DNA of 64,000 nt from Shewanella mangrovi. GTDB lineage: Bacteria; Pseudomonadota; Gammaproteobacteria; Enterobacterales; Shewanellaceae. The notes under the pieces are model-generated. The model was given only the letters and a program-made list of their open reading frames with translations, was not told the DNA's origin and did no database searches. The DNA lies in NCBI RefSeq assembly GCF_000753795.1, contig NZ_JPEO01000002.1:186001-250000 (forward strand). Direction: 5' to 3'. The translations under genes and the position numbers were made by a program. This document shows, in pieces, positions 1-11,562 of the stretch. Position 1 is the stretch's first letter, and each line of letters opens with the position of its first letter.

Positions 1-857
1 GTATTGTAAAAAACTGCGCATTGCTGCAATTGTTGTCGATAGCGCGCTGGTGTGATGTTGTAACGGCGCTTAAATGCGTGAGTGAGGTGGCTCTGATCAT
101 AAAAACCCGCCTGAGTCGCCACCATAGATAACGGTTGGTTAGTCCTCAGCAGTTGGCGCGCATAGTCTACCCGCAGCGCTAATAAATACGCATGCGGCGT
201 AATGCCCAATGTTTGACGAAAACGGCGTAAGAACTGGTGTTCGCTTAACGCAAACAGTGCTGCCAATTCTGTTAATCGGTAACTACGCGAAAGATCTGTC
301 AACAGATAGTCTTTTAGCTGAGCTAACATTCGCGGACTAAAGCGGGCACTTCCCACTATATCACCAGCATGTTCACCATAACGTTTGAGCAGATGTGAAA
401 GAATATCGACTAAGAGACTGTCCAGTGCTAATGGTGTCCCCTGCTGCGCCGCTGCGTAATGCAGGGTCAGCAATTGTTGGTACAGTTCGGCATCTTCAAT
501 CTCTGGACCACGCAAAAAAAATTCTTGTGGTTGATAGCCCATTGACTGCGCAAAAAGCGCCAAGCTAGTGGTTGAAATACGCAGTAGTTGTACCTGATAG
601 TCACTATCGTTGGCCGCCTGACCATCGTGCACTTCATCAGGATTGATAATTGATAGCCGTTTTGGCGCCAACAGATAACGCTGACCTTTGTGCATAAATT
701 GCTGCGCGCCAACATCGACGACGCCTATGTGTAGATCATCGTGAACGTGCTTATCAAAGGAGAACTGCTGATACCTCGCCTGCACCAATTCAACGCCCGG
801 CAAGGTATCAAGTAAACGATGTTGAATTTGGCAGGCAGGATTAGACAAGGTACGCAC
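1..857 (-). CDS. AraC-family transcriptional regulator (partial, runs off left edge)
   Basis: DNA-binding regulator of the AraC/XylS family. The frame is open from a GTG at 857 to base 1, about 285 codons, so nearly all of the protein is here; an in-frame TGA directly precedes the GTG, and a TTG at 848 is the alternative start. The N-terminal part resembles a small cupin-type effector domain with a His-rich stretch (FDKHVHDDLHIG). The last ~95 residues hold two helix-turn-helix units (LTELAALFALSEHQFLRRF, then GFYDQSHLTHAFKRRY). The effector is not predictable from sequence. The usual family length suggests the stop lies just outside the window. It is 75 bases downstream of the methyltransferase gene on the same strand, with no terminator seen between them. 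Confidence 0.85.
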   Translation of the reverse strand, partial: MRTLSNPACQIQHRLLDTLPGVELVQARYQQFSFDKHVHDDLHIGVVDVGAQQFMHKGQRYLLAPKRLSIINPDEVHDGQAANDSDYQVQLLRISTTSLALFAQSMGYQPQEFFLRGPEIEDAELYQQLLTLHYAAAQQGTPLALDSLLVDILSHLLKRYGEHAGDIVGSARFSPRMLAQLKDYLLTDLSRSYRLTELAALFALSEHQFLRRFRQTLGITPHAYLLALRVDYARQLLRTNQPLSMVATQAGFYDQSHLTHAFKRRYNITPARYRQQLQQCAVFYN

Positions 858-932
858 TCAAGCTTTCTGATAAAAAAATCAGTATAACCAGAACCGTATC
901 AGCTTGGCTTGTAAAAAATTGCGCGGTGCTAA

Positions 933-2138
933 CTACTCAGCAACACGCTTAATTTTGGCCCAATAAAAACCATCGAACCCTGTCTCTGACGGCCAGATGG
1001 TCTGCTCATCAAGCAACTCAAACTGCGGCTTTTCAGCTAAAAAACGCTGCACTTGCAGGTGGTTTTCATTAGGCATAATAGAACAGGTTGAATAAACGAG
1101 GATGCCATCTACCTTCAACATACGGCTATAACTGGTCAAAATATGTTGTTGTAGCTCCGCCAATACTGGTAAACGTGATTCGGTGTCGCCCCATTTGGTG
1201 TCCGGATGGCGTTTTAGCACCCCAAGCCCGGAACATGGCACATCCAATAACACGCGGTCAGCAGTTAGCGCGATGCGTTTGATGGTTTTGCTCGAGGTAA
1301 TCAAGCGTGTTTCAATATTATGGGCCTGTGCACGCTTGGCGCGTTTCTTCAGATTATCGAGTTTCCATTGTTCAACATCCATCGCCAGTAAGCGCCCTTT
1401 GCCCTGCATCATCGCGGCGAGCGCCAAGGTTTTTCCGCCGTTGCCAGCACAGGCATCAACCACCCGCATGCCGGGTTTGACGTCTAACGCTTCTGCCACT
1501 ATCTGTGAACCAGCATCTTGTTGTTCAAACCAGCCATCATTATAGGTTTCGGTACGAAACAACGACGCCGTATTGAGCACTTCTAGCGCTGTTGGCGCAC
1601 CTGCAACCGCTTTCGTGCTTACGCCTTCTTTTGCTAAACGTTTTGCTAATTTCTCAACGTTCGTTTTTAAAAGGTTGGCGCGAATAAAACGCGTCGGCTC
1701 GCAAGCGAGTGCCGCACGCTCAGCAGGCCAGCGTTCACCAAGTTGACGTTGCCCGAGCTCGTCGAGCCATGCAGGACAGCCATCAACGAGTGCCAAGTCA
1801 GTTGAGACTTGTTCTAGGCGTTTGGCAAAATCAGCAGGCGCTAACAGACTTTTTACCGCAGGGGAATGCAGCGCCTGATGTTGAAAATACACCGCCAGCA
1901 GTGGCTTGATATCTTGCGGCGTTAATGGCAGTTGTCGTCCGGCGAGCGCCGTATAGAAATTGAGTTTGCGCAACAACCCACCAGCGTGTGTTGTGATCAC
2001 GGCCTGGTCACTCGCCGCTAAACGTTTGCCTGCAAAAGCTTTGGCATAGACTCGGTCCAATGTCGCGCCAGCAATCGCATGTTCGATGACGGCATTAATT
2101 AACTCAGTTTGTTCTACAGACAGCATGGCGCTCGACAT
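933..2138 (-). CDS. RsmB/NOP2-family 16S rRNA-type m5C methyltransferase
   Basis: SAM-dependent RNA cytosine-C5 methyltransferase of the NOL1/NOP2/Sun (Fmu) family, 401 residues, cytoplasmic. The N-terminal ~140 residues are helical and NusB/RsmB-like. The C-terminal catalytic domain shows the SAM-binding loop DACAGNGGKT (about residues 228-237), the catalytic motif LDVPCSGLGVLKRHPD with Cys302, and the release motif YSTCSIMPNEN with Cys352, so both cysteines of the family mechanism are present. The family is clear; the rRNA position modified is not, because it is shorter than E. coli RsmB and may be a paralogue. It ends 75 bases before the AraC gene. Confidence 0.9.
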   Translation of the reverse strand: MSSAMLSVEQTELINAVIEHAIAGATLDRVYAKAFAGKRLAASDQAVITTHAGGLLRKLNFYTALAGRQLPLTPQDIKPLLAVYFQHQALHSPAVKSLLAPADFAKRLEQVSTDLALVDGCPAWLDELGQRQLGERWPAERAALACEPTRFIRANLLKTNVEKLAKRLAKEGVSTKAVAGAPTALEVLNTASLFRTETYNDGWFEQQDAGSQIVAEALDVKPGMRVVDACAGNGGKTLALAAMMQGKGRLLAMDVEQWKLDNLKKRAKRAQAHNIETRLITSSKTIKRIALTADRVLLDVPCSGLGVLKRHPDTKWGDTESRLPVLAELQQHILTSYSRMLKVDGILVYSTCSIMPNENHLQVQRFLAEKPQFELLDEQTIWPSETGFDGFYWAKIKRVAE

Positions 2139-2252
2139 AATTCAACCCTTTCGAAAAATCGCAGGCATCATAGGGATTTGCTTGATGCATAGCAACTGCT
2201 GGCACATCCTTAATGAATAAGCCTATGGTTAACTTCAGCTCAGCTAGACAAT

Positions 2253-2281
2253 AAAAAAGGCGACGCATGGGTCACCTTTTC
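2253..2281 (-). terminator. Rho-independent terminator after the DUF3334 gene
   Basis: Read on the minus strand, GGTGAC and GTCGCC form a stem (one G-T pair) over a CCATGC loop, flanked by A-tract and followed by six T. It lies 29 bases past the DUF3334 stop codon and before the methyltransferase gene. Confidence 0.75.
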
Positions 2282-2309
2282 TGTTTGATGATGAAGTTGT
2301 AAACAGAGC

Positions 2310-2999
2310 TTATATTCCAAGCTCGTCAAACAGGCTGTCATCCACATCATTGGCGGACTTAACTGCTGGTGCTGGCGCAGACTTTCTGTGTGCGGCAATC
2401 AATGTATCTGGGTCGATATCTTCTTCAGCTTCAAATGATGCCAAACCAATAAATTGGGTATTATCCATGGCAAACTCGAGGTAAAAAATATTGTTGGCCT
2501 CGGTACGGAATGACACACGGCGAGCCACCGGTTCATCGAGGTTAGCATCAATCGACAAGCGCAATTCTTTATTAATCGTCAACATTTTAGGCTGACTCTG
2601 ATTAATTGATGTCTGTAAATCTTTAGAAATGCGGGTAATAAAGTCGCCCAAAATTTGGTTCATCAACTCGCCCATGACATTGCCGACTTCATCCGACGTA
2701 TGCGAGAACGCTAATTCCTCTTCAGGCATGCCCATCTGCAACATATAACGGCGATAGATTTCAATGGCCGCAGCAGCCGAGAAGTTGATTACGACTAGTC
2801 CAGAAAAACCACCGTCAAAAATTGAAAAGCAACCGAGGTCTGGACGCAGGTGCGTTTGAGTAATGCGCTGCACCATACCTGCGTGGCCCACATTGCTAGA
2901 GGTCGTGCTCGATAGCACTCGAGAAACAGAATTGCACAGTTTCAGCAAAATATCGTCAGAGGTAATGATATTAGAAGTCATCTGGTCAGGTTGATTCAT
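2310..2999 (-). CDS. DUF3334 / CheX-like protein, possible response-regulator phosphatase
   Basis: Soluble protein of the DUF3334 family, 229 residues from the chosen ATG at 2999; an in-frame start at 3077 would add 26 residues that do not look conserved. The middle segment carries GELMN followed exactly 22 residues later by Pro (SQP). This matches the ExxN-x22-P part of the signature of CheC/CheX/FliY CheY-P phosphatases; the preceding D/S is replaced by Asn. From this I infer a role in dephosphorylating a receiver domain. It is divergent from a chemoreceptor gene at 3245, which fits a chemotaxis role. The family assignment is firm; the phosphatase activity is inference. Confidence 0.8.
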   Translation of the reverse strand: MNQPDQMTSNIITSDDILLKLCNSVSRVLSSTTSSNVGHAGMVQRITQTHLRPDLGCFSIFDGGFSGLVVINFSAAAAIEIYRRYMLQMGMPEEELAFSHTSDEVGNVMGELMNQILGDFITRISKDLQTSINQSQPKMLTINKELRLSIDANLDEPVARRVSFRTEANNIFYLEFAMDNTQFIGLASFEAEEDIDPDTLIAAHRKSAPAPAVKSANDVDDSLFDELGI

Positions 3000-3244
3000 G
3001 TGAAGGCCGTTGCTTAATAATTGTCGTGTAATGCAAAAGTTGCAATGTTTATTGGCCCATGATGCAACCATCTGCAAATTTCTGCCAAGACGATATTGAA
3101 GTTTATGCGTGCGAACGCTAAAAAAATCACCAATTTAGGTGAGGTATTTCCCAAAAACCTACAATTAGCGAGCATATTTCGGCACAACATGAAATACTAG
3201 CGCCAGTTGGTTTCAGTAAGTCTAAATAGTCAGGGACATATAAT

Positions 3245-4879
3245 ATGGCATTGCTGCGACAAATCACCATTCTTCAACGTCTTATCTTGATGTTAGTAAT
3301 GGCTGCAGTGGGCACATTTTGTTTTGCCGGATTTTCGATCAAAGAGCAGTACAACAACTTGGTCGAGCAAAAAGCAGCGCAAAATCACGCCCTGATCCAA
3401 ACAGTTTTATCCTTCAGCGCGAACCAAGCAAAGTTAATTCAGTCTTTATCCTTGTCAAAAGCTCAGCAACGACAACTGATCATTGCTGGCATTAACGGCA
3501 TGCAATATGGCAACGCTGAGCACTTTATGGTGGTTGATGCCGACGGCACGATTCTAGGAAATGGTAACAACAGTAATACTGTTGGTAAGAACGTTTCCTC
3601 ACTATCAAATAGCGAAGGTAAAACACCGTTTCAATCGCTGTTAAACCAAGCCCGTAACAGCAAAGAAGCCACAGCCGAATTCACTTGGCATCACCCGTCA
3701 CGCAATCAAGATGAAGACATGCAAGCGCTGGCAATGCGAGACAGTAATATGGGCTGGGTTGTGATAACCGGCGCCTATGCCAGTGACATCAACGAAACCA
3801 TGAAAACCGTGATATGGCATTACGTGATCATTATGATAATGATTGCCCTGCCCATATTCGTGTTCTTCTTGTTGCTGAATCAATCGATTAATGCACCGTT
3901 GAAAGCGGCTATTGATGCAATGAATAACATTGCCAATGGTGATGGCGATCTGCGTAAACGGTTGGACACTTACGGTAAAGATGAAGTGTCAGCGCTGGCC
4001 ACCGCCTTCAATCAGTTTGTTGCCAAAATTGCCGCGGCACTTGAGCAAATGAAGCCTCTCGGCAAAAGCCTGAGCCAAGACTCCAAACAACTGCTGAACG
4101 CTGTTAACGAATCAAATCGCAGCGCCGAACACGTTCATCGTGAAACGGCCAGCGTGGCGACCGCTGTTAATCAAATGCTGGCCACTACGCGCGAAATGGC
4201 GGATAACACCCAACAAGCAGCCGACACTGCAACCAGTGTGAAAGAACAAGCGCTGTCGGGAAAACAAACGGTCGAACAAACACTTTCGCGCTGCGAAACG
4301 CTCGCGGAAGAGTTGCAATCTTCGGCGCAGCAAACACAAGCACTGGGGCATTCATCAGAGCAGATCGGCGGTATTTTGGATGTTATCCGTACCATCGCCG
4401 AACAAACTAACCTGCTGGCGCTTAACGCTGCTATTGAGGCTGCTCGCGCTGGTGAACATGGCCGCGGCTTTGCCGTCGTCGCTGATGAAGTGAGAGCACT
4501 CGCGACCAGAACGCAGCAATCGACTAATGAGATCCAGCAGATTGTGAGTGATATTCAGACTGGTGTTGCCGAAGTGATGCGCAGTAACCAAGTCACCCAA
4601 AAAGAGTCTGAAGAGCTGCAACAGCAAGCCACGCTCGCCAATGAGGCAATGCAACAGATCTTGCGCTTCATCGCCAACATTAGCGATATGAACCATCAAC
4701 TCGCAAGTGCCACAGAAGAGCAAAGCTTAGTGACAGAAGAGATTAACCGTAACGTTACCAATATTTCTGAACTTACCGAAGTGTCGGTCAAAGCGAATGA
4801 AAGTACCGGAAATGCGGCGGGCGATCTCGACAGCATCAGCAAACAGATGTCGGATGCGTTGACGCAATTCAAAACTTAA
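3245..4879 (+). CDS. Methyl-accepting chemotaxis protein with single Cache sensor
   Basis: Inner-membrane chemoreceptor, 544 residues. Layout: transmembrane helix at about 12-31, a periplasmic domain (about 35-195) of single-Cache type with the typical [11 protein letters not shown] and GWVVITGAY strands, a second helix near 197-217, HAMP (about 220-270), and the cytoplasmic signalling domain with the conserved hairpin tip [18 protein letters not shown] followed by [15 protein letters not shown]. The ligand is not predictable. The ribosome site is AGGGA before the ATG. It stands alone, with its own terminator, divergent from the CheX-like gene. Confidence 0.93.
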   Translation: MALLRQITILQRLILMLVMAAVGTFCFAGFSIKEQYNNLVEQKAAQNHALIQTVLSFSANQAKLIQSLSLSKAQQRQLIIAGINGMQYGNAEHFMVVDADGTILGNGNNSNTVGKNVSSLSNSEGKTPFQSLLNQARNSKEATAEFTWHHPSRNQDEDMQALAMRDSNMGWVVITGAYASDINETMKTVIWHYVIIMIMIALPIFVFFLLLNQSINAPLKAAIDAMNNIANGDGDLRKRLDTYGKDEVSALATAFNQFVAKIAAALEQMKPLGKSLSQDSKQLLNAVNESNRSAEHVHRETASVATAVNQMLATTREMADNTQQAADTATSVKEQALSGKQTVEQTLSRCETLAEELQSSAQQTQALGHSSEQIGGILDVIRTIAEQTNLLALNAAIEAARAGEHGRGFAVVADEVRALATRTQQSTNEIQQIVSDIQTGVAEVMRSNQVTQKESEELQQQATLANEAMQQILRFIANISDMNHQLASATEEQSLVTEEINRNVTNISELTEVSVKANESTGNAAGDLDSISKQMSDALTQFKT

Positions 4880-4899
4880 GCATAAATTTCTTTGGTGAC

Positions 4900-4926
4900 A
4901 AAAGCAGGCAAATGGCCTGCTTTTTT
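4900..4926 (+). terminator. Rho-independent terminator after the chemoreceptor gene
   Basis: AAAAGCAGGC, loop AAAT, GGCCTGCTTTTTT: a GC-rich stem followed by a T run, 20 bases past the stop codon. Confidence 0.85.
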
Positions 4927-4970
4927 GTTAGTAGTCACCACGCTTTTACCGCCATTCCCCTACTTTCACC

Positions 4971-4984
4971 GCGTTAACTAACGC
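4971..4984. promoter_or_regulatory. Palindrome upstream of ptsH, possible operator
   Basis: GCGTTA-AC-TAACGC is a perfect 6-2-6 inverted repeat about 90 bases before the ptsH start. A weak sigma-70-like pair (TTGAAT at 4991, CATGCT at 5014) follows it. The binding protein is unknown. Confidence 0.3.
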
Positions 4985-5074
4985 TCAACATTGAATCTGA
5001 TGCGCTTCTGATGCATGCTACCCCGGTTGTCGACCGTTTAGTGAGTCGGATTGATAGCCGGAGTTGTCCAGTTT

Positions 5075-5332
5075 ATGTATGAAAAAACCGTCACCATTGT
5101 TGCACAGCATGGGATACATACCCGCCCGGCAGCTGTATTGGTGAAAGAAGCAAAGCAGTTTGATTGTGATGTGATGGTCGAGTGCCAAGGAAAACAGGCC
5201 AGTGCCAAAAGCTTATTTAAGTTACAGACGTTGGGCTTGTATAAGGGTGTTACCGTACGCGTTTTTGCTGAGGGCGCGAGTGCCGAACTCGCGGTAAATA
5301 AAATCGCAGAGCTATTGGAAACCCTTAGCTGA
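5075..5332 (+). CDS. ptsH: Phosphocarrier protein HPr
   Basis: HPr of the sugar phosphotransferase system: it takes phosphate from Enzyme I on His15 and passes it to sugar-specific EIIA domains in the cytoplasm. The start is set at the ATG at 5075, which gives the standard 85 residues and places His15 in GIHTRPA and the regulatory-site Ser46 in SAKSLFKLQ; a TTG at 5051 would add eight unlikely residues. GGAG lies 11 bases upstream. First gene of ptsH-ptsI-crr, 9 bases before ptsI. Confidence 0.95.
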   Translation: MYEKTVTIVAQHGIHTRPAAVLVKEAKQFDCDVMVECQGKQASAKSLFKLQTLGLYKGVTVRVFAEGASAELAVNKIAELLETLS

Positions 5333-5341
5333 GGAGTAGTA

Positions 5342-7057
5342 ATGGAGCTAAAAGGAATTGCCGTATCAACGGGGATAGCACAAGGGACATCCGTTCTTTT
5401 TGAACCCTTTGATAACAGCCTAGATTACCGGCTCCTACCGCTCTATCTGGTGCCTGGTGAACAACGCAAAGCCTTTGACGCCATTCGCCAACTCTGTACA
5501 CAACTAGAAGATAGTCTCGCGCAGCAAACTGAAGGTAGTGATACCTACGCGCTTATCGAAGCTGACTTATTGTTGTTGCAAGATACTGAGTTGCAGCAAC
5601 AAATCCACAGTTCCATTCGTGATTTACAGCTCTCCGCTACCGCCGCAGTTGATCGGGTGTTTTTGCACCAAGCCAGTGAACTTGCTGCACTTGATGATCC
5701 ATTAATGGCGCAGCGCTCCAACGATGTTGTGAGTTTGGGACGCCGAATCATCAATGTCATTAATGGCGCTGGCGGAAAACTCCTTAACAATCTTCCTGAC
5801 GATTCAATATTGTTAGCGGAAGATCTAACCCCTTCAGAGTTTGCGCAACTGCCATTAGACCGCATCAAAGGGATTGTGTTAAAGACGGGAGGCTTAACCA
5901 GTCATACCGCAATTCTTGCCCGTGCTGCAGGCATTCCTGCACTGCTTTCATGCGGATTTGAATTCGCTGAAATCTCCAATGGTATGCCGGTTATCATCGA
6001 CGCGTATGCTGGCCGCCTACATATCAATCCAGATGCAACAACCACAGCAGATTTAACGACTAAACAGCTGCATAACGAACAACGTCGGCAGGCACTGTCA
6101 AAGTATCGCGACATTGAATGCAGCACTCAAGACCACCACCGCATTCAGCTCATGGCAAACATCACCTCGTTAAATGATGTTGCCCGTTTGGCGCAATTTG
6201 GGATTGATGGCATTGGACTCTTCCGCACCGAATTTTTGTTAATGGATGCGACACGTGTGCCTGATGAAAAGGCACAGTTCACCCAATACTACAATGCGAT
6301 TCATTTGCTGGCTGGCAAAACCATTACTATTCGCACCTTGGATATCGGTGCCGACAAGGAATTTGCTTGTCTGCCCAACAAACAGCAGGAAGATAATCCG
6401 GCGCTGGGGATCCGCGGTATCCGTTATTCACTCAAACACAAAGCGCTGCTGCGTTCGCAACTGAGAGCTGTGTTGAGAGTCGCAGAATTTGGTAGTGTGC
6501 GCTTGATGTTCCCTATGGTGACACAAGCAGAAGAACTGGATGAACTGTTAGCCGAAGTGGCTATTTGCCAGCAGCAGTTACAACAGGAAGGCAAAAAATT
6601 TGGTGAACTTCAGCTAGGGATTGTCGTCGAAACGCCTGCAGCAGTGCTAAATTTAGCAAGTATGCTGCCCAAGCTTGATTTTATTAGTATTGGCAGTAAT
6701 GACTTGGCGCAATATACCTTGGCGGCAGATCGCACCAATTTGGCATTGGCAGCTGATTATCCCGCCTTTTGCCCGGCAGTATTGCAACTTATCAATATGA
6801 CGGTACAAACGGCCAAACAAGCTGGAGTAAGTTGTTCACTTTGCGGTGAAATGGCCAGTGATAGTCGCATCGCGCCTATTCTTGTTGGAATGGGGCTGGA
6901 AGAATTAAGTATCAACCCGGCGGCAATTCCAGAGGTGAAAGCTCTGCTTTGCGAAGGTAACTATCAGCAATTTTGTGATCTGGCTAGACAAGCGCTAGCT
7001 TGCAAACGAATTAGTGAGCTGGAATCCCTGCTTGTCAGTTGTAAGTTGCCAAGTTAA
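5342..7057 (+). CDS. ptsI: PTS Enzyme I (phosphoenolpyruvate-protein phosphotransferase)
   Basis: Enzyme I, 571 residues, the usual length. It autophosphorylates from PEP and donates phosphate to HPr. Visible features: the phosphohistidine loop GGLTSHTAILARAAG with active His188; the PEP-utilizer TIM barrel with GIGLFRTEFLLMD; and ISIGSNDLAQY and SLCGEMASD, the latter containing the family's catalytic Cys. It sits 9 bases after ptsH, and GAGGAGTA precedes the ATG, so the two are surely cotranscribed. crr follows after 82 bases. Confidence 0.96.
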   Translation: MELKGIAVSTGIAQGTSVLFEPFDNSLDYRLLPLYLVPGEQRKAFDAIRQLCTQLEDSLAQQTEGSDTYALIEADLLLLQDTELQQQIHSSIRDLQLSATAAVDRVFLHQASELAALDDPLMAQRSNDVVSLGRRIINVINGAGGKLLNNLPDDSILLAEDLTPSEFAQLPLDRIKGIVLKTGGLTSHTAILARAAGIPALLSCGFEFAEISNGMPVIIDAYAGRLHINPDATTTADLTTKQLHNEQRRQALSKYRDIECSTQDHHRIQLMANITSLNDVARLAQFGIDGIGLFRTEFLLMDATRVPDEKAQFTQYYNAIHLLAGKTITIRTLDIGADKEFACLPNKQQEDNPALGIRGIRYSLKHKALLRSQLRAVLRVAEFGSVRLMFPMVTQAEELDELLAEVAICQQQLQQEGKKFGELQLGIVVETPAAVLNLASMLPKLDFISIGSNDLAQYTLAADRTNLALAADYPAFCPAVLQLINMTVQTAKQAGVSCSLCGEMASDSRIAPILVGMGLEELSINPAAIPEVKALLCEGNYQQFCDLARQALACKRISELESLLVSCKLPS

Positions 7058-7139
7058 TTCAGTATGCTAGCGTTTAATTAATACAAATAAGTCGCATCAC
7101 GCCGTACGACAAATTTATTTACACAAGGACATTATTTCA

Positions 7140-7649
7140 ATGGGACTTCTTAGCCGAATCCGGCGCCTGGTTTCAGGTCAACCCAATATTGAAGGCGGCA
7201 TTAAAGTTTATGCGCCGATTTCTGGTGAAATCGTGCCGATCGAAAAAGTACCCGATGTCGTTTTTGCAGAAAAAATTGTCGGTGATGGTATCGCTATCAA
7301 TCCCAAAGGCTGCTACATGTTAGCGCCAATCGACGGTACTATTGGTAAAATTTTCGAAACCAATCATGCATTCAGTATCGAGTCGCCTCACGGTCTTGAG
7401 CTGTTTGTGCATTTTGGTGTCGGCACTATCGAACTGCGTGGCAAAGGTTTTAAACGCTTAGCTCAGGAAGGCCAACAAGTAAAAGCTGGCGATCATATTC
7501 TGGAATTTGATTTAGAGTTTTTACAAAACCAAGTTAGCAGCCTGCTAACGCCTGTCGTTTTAGCCAATATGGAAGACGTTCGCAGTTTGGACAAATGTCA
7601 GGGCACTGTTGAAGCGGGTAAAGACGTGATTTTTGTTGTGGACGTTTAG
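7140..7649 (+). CDS. crr: PTS glucose-specific EIIA component
   Basis: EIIA-Glc, 169 residues. It receives phosphate from HPr and passes it to membrane EIIBC permeases; in enteric bacteria it also signals carbon state through adenylate cyclase and inducer exclusion. Active His91 lies in LELFVHFGVGT and the supporting His76 in ETNHAFSIES, offset by one from E. coli. It follows ptsI by 82 bases; AAGGA lies 12 bases before the ATG. No sugar permease gene is in the window, so which EIIBC it serves cannot be seen. Confidence 0.96.
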   Translation: MGLLSRIRRLVSGQPNIEGGIKVYAPISGEIVPIEKVPDVVFAEKIVGDGIAINPKGCYMLAPIDGTIGKIFETNHAFSIESPHGLELFVHFGVGTIELRGKGFKRLAQEGQQVKAGDHILEFDLEFLQNQVSSLLTPVVLANMEDVRSLDKCQGTVEAGKDVIFVVDV

Positions 7650-7657
7650 GCGGCCGC

Positions 7658-7687
7658 ATTGGTGAACTAGATCACCTTTGTTATACT
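7658..7687 (+). promoter_or_regulatory. CRP-like site inside a sigma-70-like promoter before the ArsC-like/dapE operon
   Basis: The 22 bases at 7658-7679 match the E. coli CRP consensus at 17 positions by my alignment, with the core GTGA-N6-TCAC intact. The site overlaps a candidate promoter: TTGGTG at 7659, spacer 17, TATACT at 7682. A site in the -35/-10 spacer would suggest repression of this promoter. It directly follows crr. Confidence 0.45.
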
Positions 7688-7719
7688 GCTGTTATCTTAC
7701 AGAAAGTAGCAGAATATCC

Positions 7720-9895
<2,176 letters not shown>

Positions 9896-9949
9896 AACCT
9901 GAATTCTATTGCTTATAGCTCAGAAGATCACAGTCATGGCTAAAGGTTC

Positions 9950-9975
9950 TACCAGACGCAGAACGGCGTCTGGTA
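9950..9975 (+). terminator. Hairpin between the peptidase and carbonic anhydrase genes
   Basis: TACCAGACGC and GCGTCTGGTA form a perfect 10-base stem around a 6-base loop, 55 bases past the peptidase stop. Only a weak T stretch follows, so it may be an imperfect terminator or an mRNA stabiliser. Confidence 0.5.
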
Positions 9976-10026
9976 TTATCATCTGCACCATGGGCATTTG
10001 CGCCCTGTAGTAAAGGCTTAAGGGAC

Positions 10027-10650
10027 ATGAGACTTCTAAAACAGCTGTTTGATAACAATCGTCGTTGGGCCGAACGGATCCGCAGTGAGAACCCTGAATT
10101 TTTTGGCGCACTGGCAAAGCAACAAAATCCGGAATATCTTTGGATTGGCTGTTCAGACAGTCGCGTTCCTTCCAATCAAATTATCGATCTGATGCCGGGC
10201 GAAGTCTTCGTTCATCGCAACATCGCTAACCTCGTTATTCATACTGATCTTAACTGCTTGTCGGTACTGCAATACGCCGTTGATGTGTTAAAGGTGAAGC
10301 ACATTATGGTGGTAGGCCATTACGGCTGTGGTGGCATTAAAGCCGCATTATCGAATGGACGTCACGGTTTAATTGATAACTGGTTAGGTCATTTACGCGA
10401 TATCTATCGTATTCATAGTGCCGAATTAGACAAGCTCGACGAAAAGGCTCGCCTTGATCGCATGTGTGAGCTAAACGTCATTGAACAGGTTTCCAATGTC
10501 GTCAGCACCACCATTGTTCAGGATGCTTGGGATCGAGGTCAGGAATTGGCTATCCACGGTTGGCTATATAGTATTGATAACGGCCTGCTCACCGATTTAG
10601 ATGTCGCTATTGATGGCGAAGTCTGGCGCAAAGAACAATTAGCTAAGTAA
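10027..10650 (+). CDS. can: Beta-class carbonic anhydrase
   Basis: Interconverts CO2 and bicarbonate in the cytoplasm; 207 residues. The zinc ligands sit exactly as in the E. coli enzyme: Cys42 and Asp44 with Arg46 in GCSDSRVP, and His98 and Cys101 in GHYGCGG. Single gene with its own terminator. The ATG at 10027 is preceded by AGGGA at a rather short distance. The symbol follows the E. coli orthologue. Confidence 0.94.
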   Translation: MRLLKQLFDNNRRWAERIRSENPEFFGALAKQQNPEYLWIGCSDSRVPSNQIIDLMPGEVFVHRNIANLVIHTDLNCLSVLQYAVDVLKVKHIMVVGHYGCGGIKAALSNGRHGLIDNWLGHLRDIYRIHSAELDKLDEKARLDRMCELNVIEQVSNVVSTTIVQDAWDRGQELAIHGWLYSIDNGLLTDLDVAIDGEVWRKEQLAK

Positions 10651-10660
10651 TTCATCTCTC

Positions 10661-10698
10661 AAATTCAGGTTGGTTCAAACCAGCCTGAATTGTTTTTA
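10661..10698 (+). terminator. Rho-independent terminator after carbonic anhydrase
   Basis: AATTCAGG pairs with CCTGAATT, with an inner TGG/CCA pairing and a T-rich tail (GTTTTTATT), 10 bases past the stop codon. Confidence 0.8.
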
Positions 10699-10815
10699 TT
10701 CTCCTCTTTCATCTGACGCCGGGCCATAATTATTAATGACTGCGATAAGTGTTTTATAGCGCACGCATGTTAAGATACGGCGGTAACATATTCTTGGTTT
10801 TAGTAGGAAAACACA

Positions 10816-11553
10816 ATGAAAGTCATCTTGATCATCCCTGCCCGTTATGGTTCCTCACGCTTTCCAGGTAAACCGCTGGCAATGATCAAAGGCAAGCCAA
10901 TGATCCAACGTGTTTATGAACGCGCTTTGTTGGCAAAAGGCATCGATGAAGTCTATGTCGCAACTGATGATGAACGCATTGCCAGCGCAGTGCATGGCTT
11001 TAACGGTAAAGTGGTGATGACCACGGCTGAACTTGCCTCTGGCACCGATAGAATTAATCAGGCTATCACCCATCTAGGTTTACAAGACGAAGATTTAGTT
11101 ATCAATTTGCAAGGTGACCAGCCGCTAGCAGATCCAGAATCCCTTGAACAACTGGCGTCCCTGTTCAAAGAGGCACCGAATCAATTTGAAATGGCAACAC
11201 TAGCCTATCAATTTGGCGAGAATGATAATCCGCAGGATCCTAATCAAGTAAAAGTCGTGTTCGATAACGACATGTTCGCCCTGTACTTTTCTCGTTCACC
11301 TATCCCTTATGGGCGCGATTGCGCTGAGTATCCGATGTACAAACATCTGGGGGTTTACGCTTACACTTGCCAATTCCTCAAAACCTTTGCGGCATTGCCA
11401 ATGGGGCGTCTTGAGCAATTAGAAAAACTTGAGCAACTGCGTGCATTAGAACACGGCCATCGCATCAAGCTCGCCTTTAGCAAATTCAACTCAACCGAAG
11501 TAGACACACCTGAAGATGTTGCACGCTGTGAGCGCCTGATCAGTGAAGATTAA
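10816..11553 (+). CDS. kdsB: CMP-Kdo synthetase (3-deoxy-manno-octulosonate cytidylyltransferase)
   Basis: Activates Kdo with CTP for lipopolysaccharide inner-core synthesis; 245 residues. N-terminal nucleotide-binding motif [15 protein letters not shown], then [19 protein letters not shown] and SPIPYGRD are classical. In Shewanella oneidensis the KdsB homologue has been reported to work with the 8-amino sugar made by KdnA/KdnB; no kdn genes are visible beside this copy, so substrate preference is open. AGGAAAACACA precedes the ATG. Followed after 9 bases by a DUF2897 gene. Confidence 0.93.
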   Translation: MKVILIIPARYGSSRFPGKPLAMIKGKPMIQRVYERALLAKGIDEVYVATDDERIASAVHGFNGKVVMTTAELASGTDRINQAITHLGLQDEDLVINLQGDQPLADPESLEQLASLFKEAPNQFEMATLAYQFGENDNPQDPNQVKVVFDNDMFALYFSRSPIPYGRDCAEYPMYKHLGVYAYTCQFLKTFAALPMGRLEQLEKLEQLRALEHGHRIKLAFSKFNSTEVDTPEDVARCERLISED

Positions 11554-11562
11554 GGAAAGGCT

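Noticed and set aside
3118..3160. Sigma-28 promoter of the chemoreceptor at 3245
   Set aside because: TAAAAAAA is there but no GCCGATAA-like element follows at 11 bases.
4991..5019. Strong promoter for ptsH
   Set aside because: TTGAAT is a fair -35, but CATGCT matches the -10 at only three positions.
10816..11553. KdsB dedicated to 8-amino-Kdo
   Set aside because: No kdnA or kdnB is adjacent, so specificity cannot be argued from this window.
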